A stretch of DNA of 64,000 nt from Spirochaetae bacterium HGW-Spirochaetae-1 (GTDB taxonomy: Bacteria; Spirochaetota; UBA4802; UBA5550): assembly GCA_002839375.1 (NCBI GenBank), contig PGXY01000007.1, positions 521,881-585,880 on the forward strand, written 5' to 3'. This document shows positions 8,138 to 17,391 of the stretch, in pieces. The notes under the pieces were generated by a model. It was not told the origin of the DNA. It worked only from the letters and a program-made list of their open reading frames with translations, and searched no databases. Every line of letters starts with the position of its first letter. Position 1 is the first letter of the stretch. A program made the translations under genes and the position numbers.

Positions 8138-8983
8138 TCATTCCAACAGTTTCATTACAAGCTTTGGCTTAAAATTCGCTTGAGCCAGCATCGCAACACC
8201 AGTCTGAATGAGAATCTGGTCCTTTGTGTACTCAACCATCTGAGCAGCCATATCCACGTCCCGCACGCGGGAATCCGCAGCAAGCATATTTTCATAGGAT
8301 CTGGTCAGAGAACTGATAGTGTTCTCCATCCGATTATAGTAGGCGCCAAGATCTGCCCTCTGTCGATTTAGCTTCTCAAGAGCTATATCAACATACCCAA
8401 TCATGGCATTCGCCTGACCTACAGTCGAAATAGAACGCTTCTTACTCGCCTCATCTACGAGGTTCAGGGCCTTCGCACCAATGGTGGAAATGTACACCCT
8501 GATCCGCTGATTGCTGTTGGCTCCAACATGGAAGAACATACTGCCGACTTTACTAGTTTTAGCGAAAGCTCCTGTCAGCATTTTCATCCTGTTGAATTCA
8601 GCAGAAGTCGAGATGCGGTCGATCTCTTCGATAAGCTGCGACACCTCCACCTGGATCTGTGTTCTGTCACTATTGGAATAAATTCCATTAGCAGACTGAA
8701 TCGACAATTGTCGGATCCGCTGGAGAATATCGTTAACCTGCTGGAATGATCCTTCCGCGACCTGTACAAAAGACAGACCGTTCTGAGCATTTTTCTCAGC
8801 CTGGATCAGACCGTTAATCTGTGTCCTCATTTTCTCAGACACGGCCAGTCCGGAAGCATCATCACCAGCGCGGTTTATTGCTTCGCCCGAAGCAAGCTTT
8901 TCGATAGACTTATCCAGCCGCGCCGCGACATTCTGCATTTGCCTGTTCGCAAATATCGCGCTCATGTTGTGATTGATTCTCAT
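8138..8983 (-). CDS. flaB: Flagellin, FlaB core filament type (second copy)
   Basis: 281-residue flagellin without the variable D2/D3 domains, as in spirochaete periplasmic flagellar cores. The N-terminal D0/D1 region ([15 protein letters not shown], then [17 protein letters not shown]) and the C-terminal region ([15 protein letters not shown]...SRVRDVDMAAQMVEY) are intact. SMFFHVGANSNQRIRVYI matches the FlaB-specific central motif. It departs from the neighbouring copy at the extreme C-terminus (ANFKPKLVMKLLE), which may alter packing. AAGGGAGGG precedes the ATG. It is probably a differently expressed core subunit. Confidence 0.94.
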   Translation of the reverse strand: MRINHNMSAIFANRQMQNVAARLDKSIEKLASGEAINRAGDDASGLAVSEKMRTQINGLIQAEKNAQNGLSFVQVAEGSFQQVNDILQRIRQLSIQSANGIYSNSDRTQIQVEVSQLIEEIDRISTSAEFNRMKMLTGAFAKTSKVGSMFFHVGANSNQRIRVYISTIGAKALNLVDEASKKRSISTVGQANAMIGYVDIALEKLNRQRADLGAYYNRMENTISSLTRSYENMLAADSRVRDVDMAAQMVEYTKDQILIQTGVAMLAQANFKPKLVMKLLE

Positions 8984-9319
8984 AGCACCCTCCCTTGGTT
9001 TGTGAATCAGGATCGCCGTTTTTTTTAATGTCCAAGCTTTCCCGGTTTTTCAGTCCCAACATCTTGTTGGAAAAGGAACCGCACAGCAGTTCAAAGGTTT
9101 TCTCCTTAATCGCCGTCCGGACTGCCCATAATCCAGACAACACCGGCGCCGAATAATTCCGGCAGCCGATGATGCCCTCCCAACACCACAAGCTGCCGGA
9201 ATCTCTTCCCGGCAAAATAATACGTATTGGGCAGTCACCAAGGGAAATGGTGCGAGAACCATCACAGGTTGAATTTTCAAAGAACATTATTAGTCTTACT
9301 TCAGGGACTTTTTAGTTTA
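8984..9319 (-). other. Leader of flaB2 (336 nt, no gene)
   Basis: No convincing coding frame. It holds a perfect 11-bp inverted repeat ATTCCGGCAGC (9156-9166) / GCTGCCGGAAT (9192-9202), and a block shared with the flaB1 leader: TTTTCAAAGAAC on the plus strand (9274-9285), near AGGGACT (9303-9309). The flaB1 copy of this block carries a sigma-28-like promoter; here the -10 part is not recognisable. Confidence 0.45.
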
Positions 9320-10177
9320 CTACATAGATCCGTTTAACAGTCTCAGTGCCGATTGCGACTGCAGGTTCGCCTGACTGAGCATCGCTGTTCCGCTCTGTAC
9401 AAGCACCTGATTTTTCACAAACTCAACCATCTCCTCAGCCATGTCAGCATCTCTGATCCTGGACTCGGCTGCCTGGATGTTTTCATAAGCCACCATAAGT
9501 CCTTTGGCGGTCATATCCATCCGGTTGTAGTATGCGCCTAAATCGGCTCTCTGCTTGGAAAGAATCTGCAAAGAGTTATCCAGCAGGCCAATGGCATCAT
9601 TCGCACCACCGGGAGACGAAAGAGAGATCGCAACCTTACCCGTGGCATCCCTGAATCTGAATGCCTGGGCGGTCATCGTTCCCACGTATACGCGTTCCCG
9701 CTGGTTCTGGTTTGCACCAAGATGAAACCACATGCTGGCCTTGGGATTCACTCTCGAAAACTCTCCCGTCAGCACTTTAAACTTGTTAAACTCGGCCTGT
9801 GAGGCGATTCGGTCAACCTCATCAACAAGAGCAGACACCTCAACCTGAATCAGCTGCCTATCCCTGTTGGAATAGATGCCGTTTGCGGACTGAATGGCAA
9901 GCACCCTTACCCGCTGAATAATCTGAGCCGTCTGGTTCAGATAACCTTCAGCAGTCTGGACGAAAGACATACCGTCTTCGGTATTTCTTTCCGCCTGCCT
10001 GAGCCCCTGAATCTGGGTACGCATCTTTTCAGATACGGCCAGACCTGATGCATCATCTCCTGACTTATTGATCCTCTCGCCGGAAGAAAGCTTTTCCATG
10101 TTTTTCTGGACGCCCCATTGAGAGAATTTCAAAGTCCTGTTTGCATTAATTGCACTCATGTTGTGATTAATAATCAT
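9320..10177 (-). CDS. flaB: Flagellin, FlaB core filament type (first copy)
   Basis: 285-residue FlaB flagellin, the copy closer to the family norm: [18 protein letters not shown] at the N-terminus, [20 protein letters not shown], the FlaB motif [19 protein letters not shown] in the centre, and [19 protein letters not shown] to [13 protein letters not shown] at the C-terminus. The frame is open from 10330, but the ATG at 10177 with AAGGAG 7-8 nt upstream gives the invariant start. In spirochaetes FlaB forms the filament core inside the periplasm, commonly with FlaA sheath proteins (none seen here). A sigma-28-like promoter lies about 175 nt upstream. Confidence 0.96.
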   Translation of the reverse strand: MIINHNMSAINANRTLKFSQWGVQKNMEKLSSGERINKSGDDASGLAVSEKMRTQIQGLRQAERNTEDGMSFVQTAEGYLNQTAQIIQRVRVLAIQSANGIYSNRDRQLIQVEVSALVDEVDRIASQAEFNKFKVLTGEFSRVNPKASMWFHLGANQNQRERVYVGTMTAQAFRFRDATGKVAISLSSPGGANDAIGLLDNSLQILSKQRADLGAYYNRMDMTAKGLMVAYENIQAAESRIRDADMAEEMVEFVKNQVLVQSGTAMLSQANLQSQSALRLLNGSM

Positions 10178-10350
10178 TTTACACTCCTTTGTTTCTGTGT
10201 TTTTCCCGGCTTCCTTGCCAGACTGATCCCGAGGGCCGAAGATCAGTAATTGATACCAGGTTATCGACTGAAAAATCAGTCTGTAACGGCCCGGTTCCAG
10301 GCTTGTATCTGGGCACATACAAGCCTGCAACAGAATGAGTGGTCATGACG

Positions 10351-10377
10351 TTATCGCCAACAGGCCAATCGTTTTCA
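10351..10377 (-). promoter_or_regulatory. Candidate sigma-28 (FliA) promoter of flaB1
   Basis: Minus strand: TGAA (10377-10374), 15 nt, GGCGATAA (10358-10351). The consensus is TAAA-N15-GCCGATAA, so each box has one mismatch at exact spacing. Location upstream of a flagellin gene fits class-3 flagellar control; the 5' UTR would be about 165 nt. Confidence 0.5.
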
Positions 10378-10792
10378 AAGAACCCGAAGTAAGAAGGGAC
10401 TACGCCCTGTTCGAAAGTTCGTCACCTTTGGTGGTCATATTTAACACTGTTATAGGCTGTTATGGACAATTGAAGGTTATTATATTATAATATGATCGTT
10501 TTTTATCATGTTTGATCCATTTTCCATTATTTTGATGTTTTTTTGCATTTTTCCTGTTTTTTTACAATAAATGCAGTAAAGACATATGAATGGCGGTATT
10601 TTAATGGCGGTATCATGTAAGTGAGTGTATTTAATTCTGTTGAATGATGTCGGATGGATTTAGAAGCAAGTCATACAATGAATCGGCTTTATTTCAGGAC
10701 CAGAGAAGGCTATATGTAAAAAACTATTATGCAAACAGAAGATGCTCTGACCCTCATATTCCGCAGTGAAATTTATTTATCGGGATAATCCG
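10378..10792. other. AT-rich intergenic region without gene
   Basis: Apart from the upstream part of the flaB1 leader block (AGGGACT at 10395-10401), the stretch up to the end of the PQQ/OmpA gene is T-rich and has no convincing frame. A short direct repeat AATGGCGGTAT occurs twice at about 10589-10612. No terminator with a clear U tract was found. Confidence 0.4.
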
Positions 10793-12775
10793 TCAGGGAG
10801 CGGCCTTTTTTACCCTTTTGAAGAAAAACTCTGTACGCCTGTTCCTGCTCCTCCCCTCTTCCGTATTATTGGGGGCGATAGGTTTCTTTTCGCCAAAACC
10901 AGTAGAGTCCACTCGCTCGGGTGAAATACCGTTTTTTATCATATATTCCACTACCGAATCTGCCCTGCGCTCGGAAAGCTTCTGATTGTAATCACTATCT
11001 CCCGTGGAATCGGTATGTCCCTGAACTTCAACATCGAGATTCTTATTCTCTTTTAGAAGGGTTATGAGTTTGTCCAGAATATCCAGCGATTCCTTTTTAA
11101 GGTAGGCCCTGTCAACCTCAAAGAGAATATTATCCACCACAACAGGCCTATCCTGCTGCAGTTCATCGAGCTCAATAACCTTTTCCTTATCCTGATTGCT
11201 CACAATTGCTTTTTTGGGAACAAAACCCGGGGCTGTAATCACCAGTTCGATATTATCACCGCCAGGTACTTTTATATCTCCTGAGCCGCGAACGGTCTCC
11301 TTTGAATGATGTACTATCCTGCCCTTATCACGCTTTTTTATCTCCACAGTAGCAGTAATATTTTTACCCGTCTTATCTCTCACATTTACGGTCAGGTCAC
11401 GAAGACTCTCGATCTTATCCTGATCCTTTTTATCATAGATTCTCTGCGGTGGCGCCACATCATCTTTCTTTTTATTCTTGTCATCGGTAAGAGTTGCGAA
11501 TCCGCTGCCTCCGTCGACTATTTTAGTATAGTATTCAGTTCCCAGGGCATAGAGATAATTTCCCGCCGGGAGAAACATGATGCCTCCCGAGGCCACAGGC
11601 TGTGAAACAGCTCCGGGGAAAGGAGTAGTATATTCCCAGATAGCTTCCTTGCTGACAAAGTTGGAGGCCTGCAGGAGTCCATATGTCATATCCTTGCCAT
11701 TGACCGTTTTTGCCTGGTTGCGTGCTATATATATCTGGTCTCGTACCGTGACAAAAAGGGGACCTGACCTGGGCGATACGACAATCCTTTCATTAATATT
11801 TCCCGTTTCTGGATCAATCACTGCCACATCGCTGTTCCCTATGGCAAAAAGAATGGCCCTGTCGGTAAAACTGGGATTAGAGGTTATGTAATCGCCATAA
11901 TCTTTCATCCAGATGGTTCGGCCATCCCGAATATCAAGACAGTACATGCTCATGGTGCAGGGGATGTATACCTTCTGCTTATACACAACGGGAGGAATTA
12001 TTGCAAAGGGTTTCGGCAGGTCCCTGGACCAGACCTGCTTACCTGTTTTCACATCCAGGCAATGAACGGTATACCGGCCGCTGGAATAATCCATGGACTG
12101 GGCAAAGATAAGATCATCATAAAAAGTTGGAAAACCGCTGAATGATTTAATGAGTTCATTGTCCCACTGCAGGTGACCATTGTTGATGTCCCGGGAAAGA
12201 AACATGTTTCTCGTACCGTACAGGATAATCTCGCCGGAAATAACAGGATCGGAGTAAATGCCGTCCACCATGGGTAGAGGCTTATAGCCCGAGAGACCCT
12301 GCCGGCCCGTCTGTTCTTCACGCATCGCCGTACGCGCCCACAATACCTTTCCCGTGCGCTTGTTGAATGCATATATGGCGATGGGGTCGGTAAGAAAGAG
12401 GGTATCACCTTTAATCAGAGGATACTTGACCTTTCCGGCCGCACGCGACAGGGCCTTGAACTGACGGGAAATATCCTGCATCCTCACTTTCCAGATGAGT
12501 TTCCCGTATTCCTCATCTATACAGTACACCGTGGCGCTGCGATCGACAAAATATACACGGCCATCGGACACAACGGGATTAAACACCTGGTCATCGGCCT
12601 GGAACAGCCATTTGAGATTATTGTTCTTTACGATTATCTCATCATTATTTCCGGTAAAATAAATATTTCCCTTGTAAATAGGCCAGTCAGCCCCCTGAAG
12701 CTGCGCAGGGTAAAAACCCGGGGTCAGAGCCGCCGCTATTGAAAACAGGAATGCAATGATAACCGTATTTCTCAT
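10793..12775 (-). CDS. PQQ-type beta-propeller fused to OmpA peptidoglycan-binding domain
   Basis: 660 residues. A signal peptide (1-28) is followed by seven or so propeller repeats of the quinoprotein/BamB type up to about residue 425 (recurring patterns such as VYFVDRSATVYCIDEEYGKLIWK and IYAFNKRTGKVLWA). Then come a polar linker, a small beta domain (about 450-525) and a C-terminal OmpA domain from about 535 (ILFEVDRAYLKKESLDILD, GHTDSTGDSDYNQKLSERRA, SRNRRTEFFF). The OmpA part should bind peptidoglycan, so the protein is probably periplasmic, tethering a propeller scaffold to the wall. No quinone-dehydrogenase residues are evident, so a structural role is more likely than enzymatic. It starts 12 nt after glgP. 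Confidence 0.85.
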   Translation of the reverse strand: MRNTVIIAFLFSIAAALTPGFYPAQLQGADWPIYKGNIYFTGNNDEIIVKNNNLKWLFQADDQVFNPVVSDGRVYFVDRSATVYCIDEEYGKLIWKVRMQDISRQFKALSRAAGKVKYPLIKGDTLFLTDPIAIYAFNKRTGKVLWARTAMREEQTGRQGLSGYKPLPMVDGIYSDPVISGEIILYGTRNMFLSRDINNGHLQWDNELIKSFSGFPTFYDDLIFAQSMDYSSGRYTVHCLDVKTGKQVWSRDLPKPFAIIPPVVYKQKVYIPCTMSMYCLDIRDGRTIWMKDYGDYITSNPSFTDRAILFAIGNSDVAVIDPETGNINERIVVSPRSGPLFVTVRDQIYIARNQAKTVNGKDMTYGLLQASNFVSKEAIWEYTTPFPGAVSQPVASGGIMFLPAGNYLYALGTEYYTKIVDGGSGFATLTDDKNKKKDDVAPPQRIYDKKDQDKIESLRDLTVNVRDKTGKNITATVEIKKRDKGRIVHHSKETVRGSGDIKVPGGDNIELVITAPGFVPKKAIVSNQDKEKVIELDELQQDRPVVVDNILFEVDRAYLKKESLDILDKLITLLKENKNLDVEVQGHTDSTGDSDYNQKLSERRADSVVEYMIKNGISPERVDSTGFGEKKPIAPNNTEEGRSRNRRTEFFFKRVKKAAP

Positions 12776-12787
12776 GTCAGGCCTCTG

Positions 12788-15346
12788 TCACGCCCAGATT
12801 ATATTTATCTCGGGATCAAATTTCCGGTATGAATCATCATGACTTGCCAGCACACGCACGGTGAAACCAAACTGGCCTGACTTAAGGCAGAGGAGCTGAC
12901 CCACGTATTCATATAAATTATTATCAATTTTATTAATGAGCGACATGGGCAATGCGGCGCCTTCGGAAATCTCATCTTTCTGGCTCAGGGAACCAAAATA
13001 AAGCTCCACCTGAACATCATCGGGAGTCAATTCTCCCAGGTTGACCTGGGCGGTTACGGTAATTTTTGACCCCACAGTGATTTCCTTCTCCTTATTAAAG
13101 GAGAGGTCCTTAATCTGTATCTGGTCCCATTTTTTATGAGCAGTATGTTTCCACTTTGACAGGCTTTTTGCTATCCGATAATTATCGCCCGACAGTATGG
13201 AAAAATTCTTGTGGCCTTTAATATAATATTTTTCAGCGTAATCCTTCACCATCCTGTTGGTATTGAATACGGGATTAAGCGTTTTCATCGATTCCTTTAT
13301 CCTGGCAAGCCATTCCCTGGGAAGACCATCAAGCCCCCTGTTATAGAACATGGGAATTACTTCCATTTCAAGGATATTGTAAAGCGAAAGGCTCTCTACA
13401 TCATCCTGATATCCGTGGTCATCATACACCTCACCCTTGCCGATGGCCCATCCGTTATTCGCGTTATAGGCCTCATCCCACCATCCGTCAAGAACGCTGA
13501 TATTGATGCCGCCATTGGGTATGACTTTCATGCCACTGGTGCCCGAAGCCTCTTTAGGCCGAATGGGAGTATTGAGCCAGATATCCACTCCCTGTACCAT
13601 ATACCTTGCAATGTTGATCTCATAATCCTCGAGAAAAACAATCCGGTTTCTGAACCGCTCATCCTTGGCGAGATGGATTATCTGCTTAACCAGTTCCTTC
13701 CCCATATTGTCCCGCGGATGAGCCTTGCCGGCGAAAATAATCTGTACCGGCCTGTCCTTGACGCTCAGGATAGAAGCAAGCCTGCCCATATCACGAAGGA
13801 GGAGAGTCGCCCGCTTATACGTCGCAAAACGCCGCGCAAAACCAATGGTCAGGGCGTCGGGGTCCAGCACCGAATTGGACTTATCCGCTTCCTTGGGAGG
13901 AAATCCCCGGGCAAGCATCTGCTTTTTCAGCAATCTCCTGGCAAAAGCGACCAGCCTTTCACGCGACCTTTCACGACAGCGCCACAGTTCCGAATCGGGT
14001 ATTTCATCGATATTTGCCCATATGCTGTTGTCGGCAGGGTTGTCGATCCAGCGGGGACCAAGATAGCGGTTGTAAAGCCGCATCATCTCGTCGGAAGTCC
14101 AGGACAGGGTCTGCACTCCGTTGGTGATATGACCGATGGGAATTTCATGTTCCGGCAGCGTGGACCAAATATTTTTCCACATATTGCGCGAGACATGACC
14201 ATGCAGCTTCGACACACCATTGCTAGCCGCCGCCGTCTTGAGAGCCAGGACCGTCATGCAGAAAGTCTCCTGCTTATCAAAGGGATTTTCTCTTCCCAGG
14301 CCCATAAACCGTTCGCGGGTTATTTTCAATTTTTCATAGTAATGAGAAAGATATTCATCGACCATTACCGGGTCAAAACGGTCATTACCGGCCGGTACCG
14401 GCGTATGCGTGGTAAAAACATTGCTTGATACGACGAACTCATAGGCTTCGTCAAAAGTCAGTTTATTGTCACGCATGGAATTATATATCCGCTCCACGGA
14501 AAGAAACGCGGCATGGCCTTCATTCATGTGATACACAGTACAGTTGACCCCCAGCGTCTTGAGCGCGCGGACACCGCCGATCCCCAGCATGATTTCCTGC
14601 CTGATTCTCATCTCCGTATCTCCGCCATAGAGCTGATCGGTTATGGTCCTGTCCTCCAGATTGTTATCCTGGATGTTTGTATCAAGAAGAATAAGCCTGA
14701 TTCTTCCGATAGATGACTGCCAGAGCTGGGCATGCACAATTCTGCCCGGGAATTCAACGGAAATTTTTACAGGTTCGCCTTTGTCATTCCTTAACAGCTC
14801 AATGGGGAGATTGTAAAAATCCAGTTCGGGAAAGCTTTCCTGCTGCCAGCCATCCATGTTCAGATACTGGTGAAAATAACCGAGCCGATAAAGCAAGCCA
14901 ACACCGAAGAGAGGAAGCCCCAGTTCGCTGGATGATTTCAGATGATCTCCTGCCAGGACTCCCAATCCTCCGGAATAAATGGGAAGGCACTCATGGATGC
15001 CGAACTCCGCTGAAAAATACGCAACCTTCGCATCTTTGTAATCGACCAGATTTTCTTCAAACCAGGACTTACTTGAAAGATGCCGGTCCAGTTCCGTTAC
15101 AACCCTTTCCATATGGGCCAGGAAGCTTTCCGATTCAGCCGCCTCGTCAAGCTGAGTCTGTGAAACCGTACCAAGAAGCTTCACGGGATTATGTTCTACC
15201 TCCCTCCAGAGATCCACATCGAGTCTCCTGAAAAGCTCTATGGCTTCATAATTCCAGACCCACCATAAATTATACGCTATCTTCAACAGCGGCCTTAATT
15301 TTTCTGGTAAATATGGAGTAACATTAAATTTTTGTACATGCCCCAT
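12788..15346 (-). CDS. glgP: Alpha-glucan (glycogen) phosphorylase, DUF3417-containing type
   Basis: Releases glucose-1-phosphate from glycogen or maltodextrin in the cytosol. The short-type GT35 phosphorylase has an N-terminal DUF3417 region (KLRPLLKIAYNLWWVWNYEA). The pyridoxal-phosphate lysine sits in EASGTSGMKVIPNGG at K607. GGLGVLAGDHLKSSSELGLP is the conserved N-terminal glycine-rich segment. At 852 aa it fits the bacterial/archaeal AlgP type, with a beta-rich C-terminal extension. GAGGAG lies 7 nt upstream of the ATG. No other glycogen gene is adjacent; transketolase lies elsewhere in the window. Confidence 0.93.
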   Translation of the reverse strand: MGHVQKFNVTPYLPEKLRPLLKIAYNLWWVWNYEAIELFRRLDVDLWREVEHNPVKLLGTVSQTQLDEAAESESFLAHMERVVTELDRHLSSKSWFEENLVDYKDAKVAYFSAEFGIHECLPIYSGGLGVLAGDHLKSSSELGLPLFGVGLLYRLGYFHQYLNMDGWQQESFPELDFYNLPIELLRNDKGEPVKISVEFPGRIVHAQLWQSSIGRIRLILLDTNIQDNNLEDRTITDQLYGGDTEMRIRQEIMLGIGGVRALKTLGVNCTVYHMNEGHAAFLSVERIYNSMRDNKLTFDEAYEFVVSSNVFTTHTPVPAGNDRFDPVMVDEYLSHYYEKLKITRERFMGLGRENPFDKQETFCMTVLALKTAAASNGVSKLHGHVSRNMWKNIWSTLPEHEIPIGHITNGVQTLSWTSDEMMRLYNRYLGPRWIDNPADNSIWANIDEIPDSELWRCRERSRERLVAFARRLLKKQMLARGFPPKEADKSNSVLDPDALTIGFARRFATYKRATLLLRDMGRLASILSVKDRPVQIIFAGKAHPRDNMGKELVKQIIHLAKDERFRNRIVFLEDYEINIARYMVQGVDIWLNTPIRPKEASGTSGMKVIPNGGINISVLDGWWDEAYNANNGWAIGKGEVYDDHGYQDDVESLSLYNILEMEVIPMFYNRGLDGLPREWLARIKESMKTLNPVFNTNRMVKDYAEKYYIKGHKNFSILSGDNYRIAKSLSKWKHTAHKKWDQIQIKDLSFNKEKEITVGSKITVTAQVNLGELTPDDVQVELYFGSLSQKDEISEGAALPMSLINKIDNNLYEYVGQLLCLKSGQFGFTVRVLASHDDSYRKFDPEINIIWA

Positions 15347-15482
15347 TGTCAGCTCCTCAATTTTTCACGGGAGGGTTTCAAACCGCCCGATTGATAGTCA
15401 CAAAAAGTATCACCATGTGCAAACAAAGCAATTTTCAATCTGTTCACACTGAAGCCCCGATGACATAAAAGCAGGAAAAGAA

Positions 15483-17345
15483 TCAGGCCGTTACCGGCAA
15501 ATATAAAGATACGGTGGTCCCTTTATCTTTAATCGAATTAATATCGATATACCCCTTGTGCCGTTTAACAATAGCATAACTGATGGCAAGTCCCATACCA
15601 CTGCCCATATCCTTTGTGGTGAAATAGGGGTCGAAAATCCTGTTTAAATCATCCCGGTCAATACCCCTGCCTGAATCCTCGATAATTATCTGAACATACC
15701 TCCCTTCCTGGAGAGAGATACCGTTATGCATCTCTTCATTTTCCACCTGTATGTTCATTGCTGCAATTTTAAGCATGCCGCCATAGTCCATGGCTTCAAG
15801 GGCATTTGTGATAATGTATTCGAGCACATGACCAATCTGAAATTCATCCACTTCGACCATCCAAAGGTTCGAAGAAATATTCAACACACATTTACAGGGG
15901 GCTCCTTTCAACAGAGGATCGCAGATATTAGAAATGAGGAGCTTCATATCTGTATTCTTCTTAACGGGCTTCCCGCCTTTTGAGAAAGTACTCAATTGAT
16001 GTGTCAGCTCTTTCACTTTAAGTGCAGCCTTCTCTGCATCGTTGAGTGTATCAATCAATTCGATGTTTTTCGGATCAATTTCCATTCGTGCCAGGGAAAG
16101 ATTGCCTATAATGGCCGTGAGAGCATTATTATAATCATGAGCTATCCCACCTGCCAAAATCCCAATGGCCTCGAGTTTCCTGGCCATGAGTAATTCCTGT
16201 TCCATTTTTTTCTTATCAGATATATCTCTCAAAATACCGTTAAAGAAGGCCATTCCCTCAGTTTTTGTCTTAATAAGGGAAACAGAGCCCTCTAAATAGA
16301 TTTTTTTGCCGCTTTTCGCCACACCGGTCCAGTTTTTCAGCATACTGAGTTTTCCTGATTTATAAACCTTGTTAAAAAAACTGTATACGCTTTCTTTTTC
16401 TTCGGGATCAACAAATTTTTCAAAAGGACTTCCGATTATTTCTTCTTTCGGATAACCCAGCTTTTCACTCAGGGCCCGGTTTACATAGAGAATCCTTCCT
16501 TTAATATCTGCCTCGTAATATCCGTCCTCTATGCTTTCCATGACGGATATCCATTTCTCTTCACTCCTGCGCAGGGACCGCTCGAACTGTTTTTTATCTT
16601 GTATATCTGAATATACACCCTGTGTGCCGATATAGATTTTTTCATTTTCCCCATTATACCTGTACACACCCTCGGAACATACGGAAAAAAAATGAGAATC
16701 CTTACCCGACTCACTATCAAAGGACACATTGAGAATTTCCTTCGATTTTGTCATGAGTCGAACCTCGAAAAAACGTGTCATCCTGTTTCCCGTTCTTCTT
16801 TCGAGGATGCGATTCCGTGCCATTTCCCTATCATCGGGATGTACCAGGTCAAGAATACTGGTTCCAATGAGCTCTTCCTGTTTATACCCGTAGCGACTCA
16901 CAGATTCGCTTATAAATGTAATACTACCGTTTGTGTCAACCCGATAAACGATATCGGGAATGACTTCCAGCATGGTTCTCAGTTTTTCTTCCGATTCAAG
17001 GTAGAGCTTTTTGATATTTTTCAGTTCAGAAATATCGTCAATAACAAGAATATATTCATTTTCAGCAGCATTGAGCAGAGATGTTTTCAGGTATTTTGCC
17101 GTGTTGCCAGAGTCATTGATTTTAATCTCGAGTTCATTCGCCGATTTTGTATTATAATTCTCAAAAAGACTCCGAAAATGGCCTATATAATCAAAAAGGC
17201 AGGTATTCAGAACATCATTATTTTTTTTAAACTGGCCGTTCAAGGAAAGCAAAGAAAAAGCACGGTCATTGATGGATATAATCCTGCCATCAGCATTACA
17301 GCAACAAAGTCCCATCCCTGCTTTTTCAAACAGATCCAGATCCAT
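15483..17345 (-). CDS. PAS-domain sensor histidine kinase (cytosolic)
   Basis: About 620 residues with no membrane segment. Three PAS units are visible (roughly 1-120, 130-255 with VIPDIVYRVDTNGSITFISE, 260-380 with SIEDGYYEADIKGRILYVNRAL), then the kinase core. The phospho-acceptor histidine is in GGIAHDYNNALTAIIGN, the N box is ITNALEAM, and the G boxes are EDSGRGID and GSGMGLAISYAIVKRHKG. The HDYNN form is that of kinases related to NtrB-like PAS kinases. There is no receiver domain and no response regulator nearby. The first ATG (17360) lacks a ribosome site; the ATG at 17345 has GGGAG 9 nt upstream and is preferred. Confidence 0.88.
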   Translation of the reverse strand: MDLDLFEKAGMGLCCCNADGRIISINDRAFSLLSLNGQFKKNNDVLNTCLFDYIGHFRSLFENYNTKSANELEIKINDSGNTAKYLKTSLLNAAENEYILVIDDISELKNIKKLYLESEEKLRTMLEVIPDIVYRVDTNGSITFISESVSRYGYKQEELIGTSILDLVHPDDREMARNRILERRTGNRMTRFFEVRLMTKSKEILNVSFDSESGKDSHFFSVCSEGVYRYNGENEKIYIGTQGVYSDIQDKKQFERSLRRSEEKWISVMESIEDGYYEADIKGRILYVNRALSEKLGYPKEEIIGSPFEKFVDPEEKESVYSFFNKVYKSGKLSMLKNWTGVAKSGKKIYLEGSVSLIKTKTEGMAFFNGILRDISDKKKMEQELLMARKLEAIGILAGGIAHDYNNALTAIIGNLSLARMEIDPKNIELIDTLNDAEKAALKVKELTHQLSTFSKGGKPVKKNTDMKLLISNICDPLLKGAPCKCVLNISSNLWMVEVDEFQIGHVLEYIITNALEAMDYGGMLKIAAMNIQVENEEMHNGISLQEGRYVQIIIEDSGRGIDRDDLNRIFDPYFTTKDMGSGMGLAISYAIVKRHKGYIDINSIKDKGTTVSLYLPVTA

Positions 17346-17391
17346 CCCAAGTTCTCCCATTTGAGAATAGTATAACAGGATAATTCTTTAA

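Noticed and set aside
8910..9287. Minus-strand frames in the flaB2 leader (125 and 76 codons)
   Set aside because: They overlap the flaB2 start, lack homology-like patterns and cover the inverted repeat; more likely untranslated leader.
13211..14428. 405-codon open frame antisense to glycogen phosphorylase
   Set aside because: Fully overlaps glgP, whose motifs are unmistakable; no ribosome site or domain, so it is a shadow frame.
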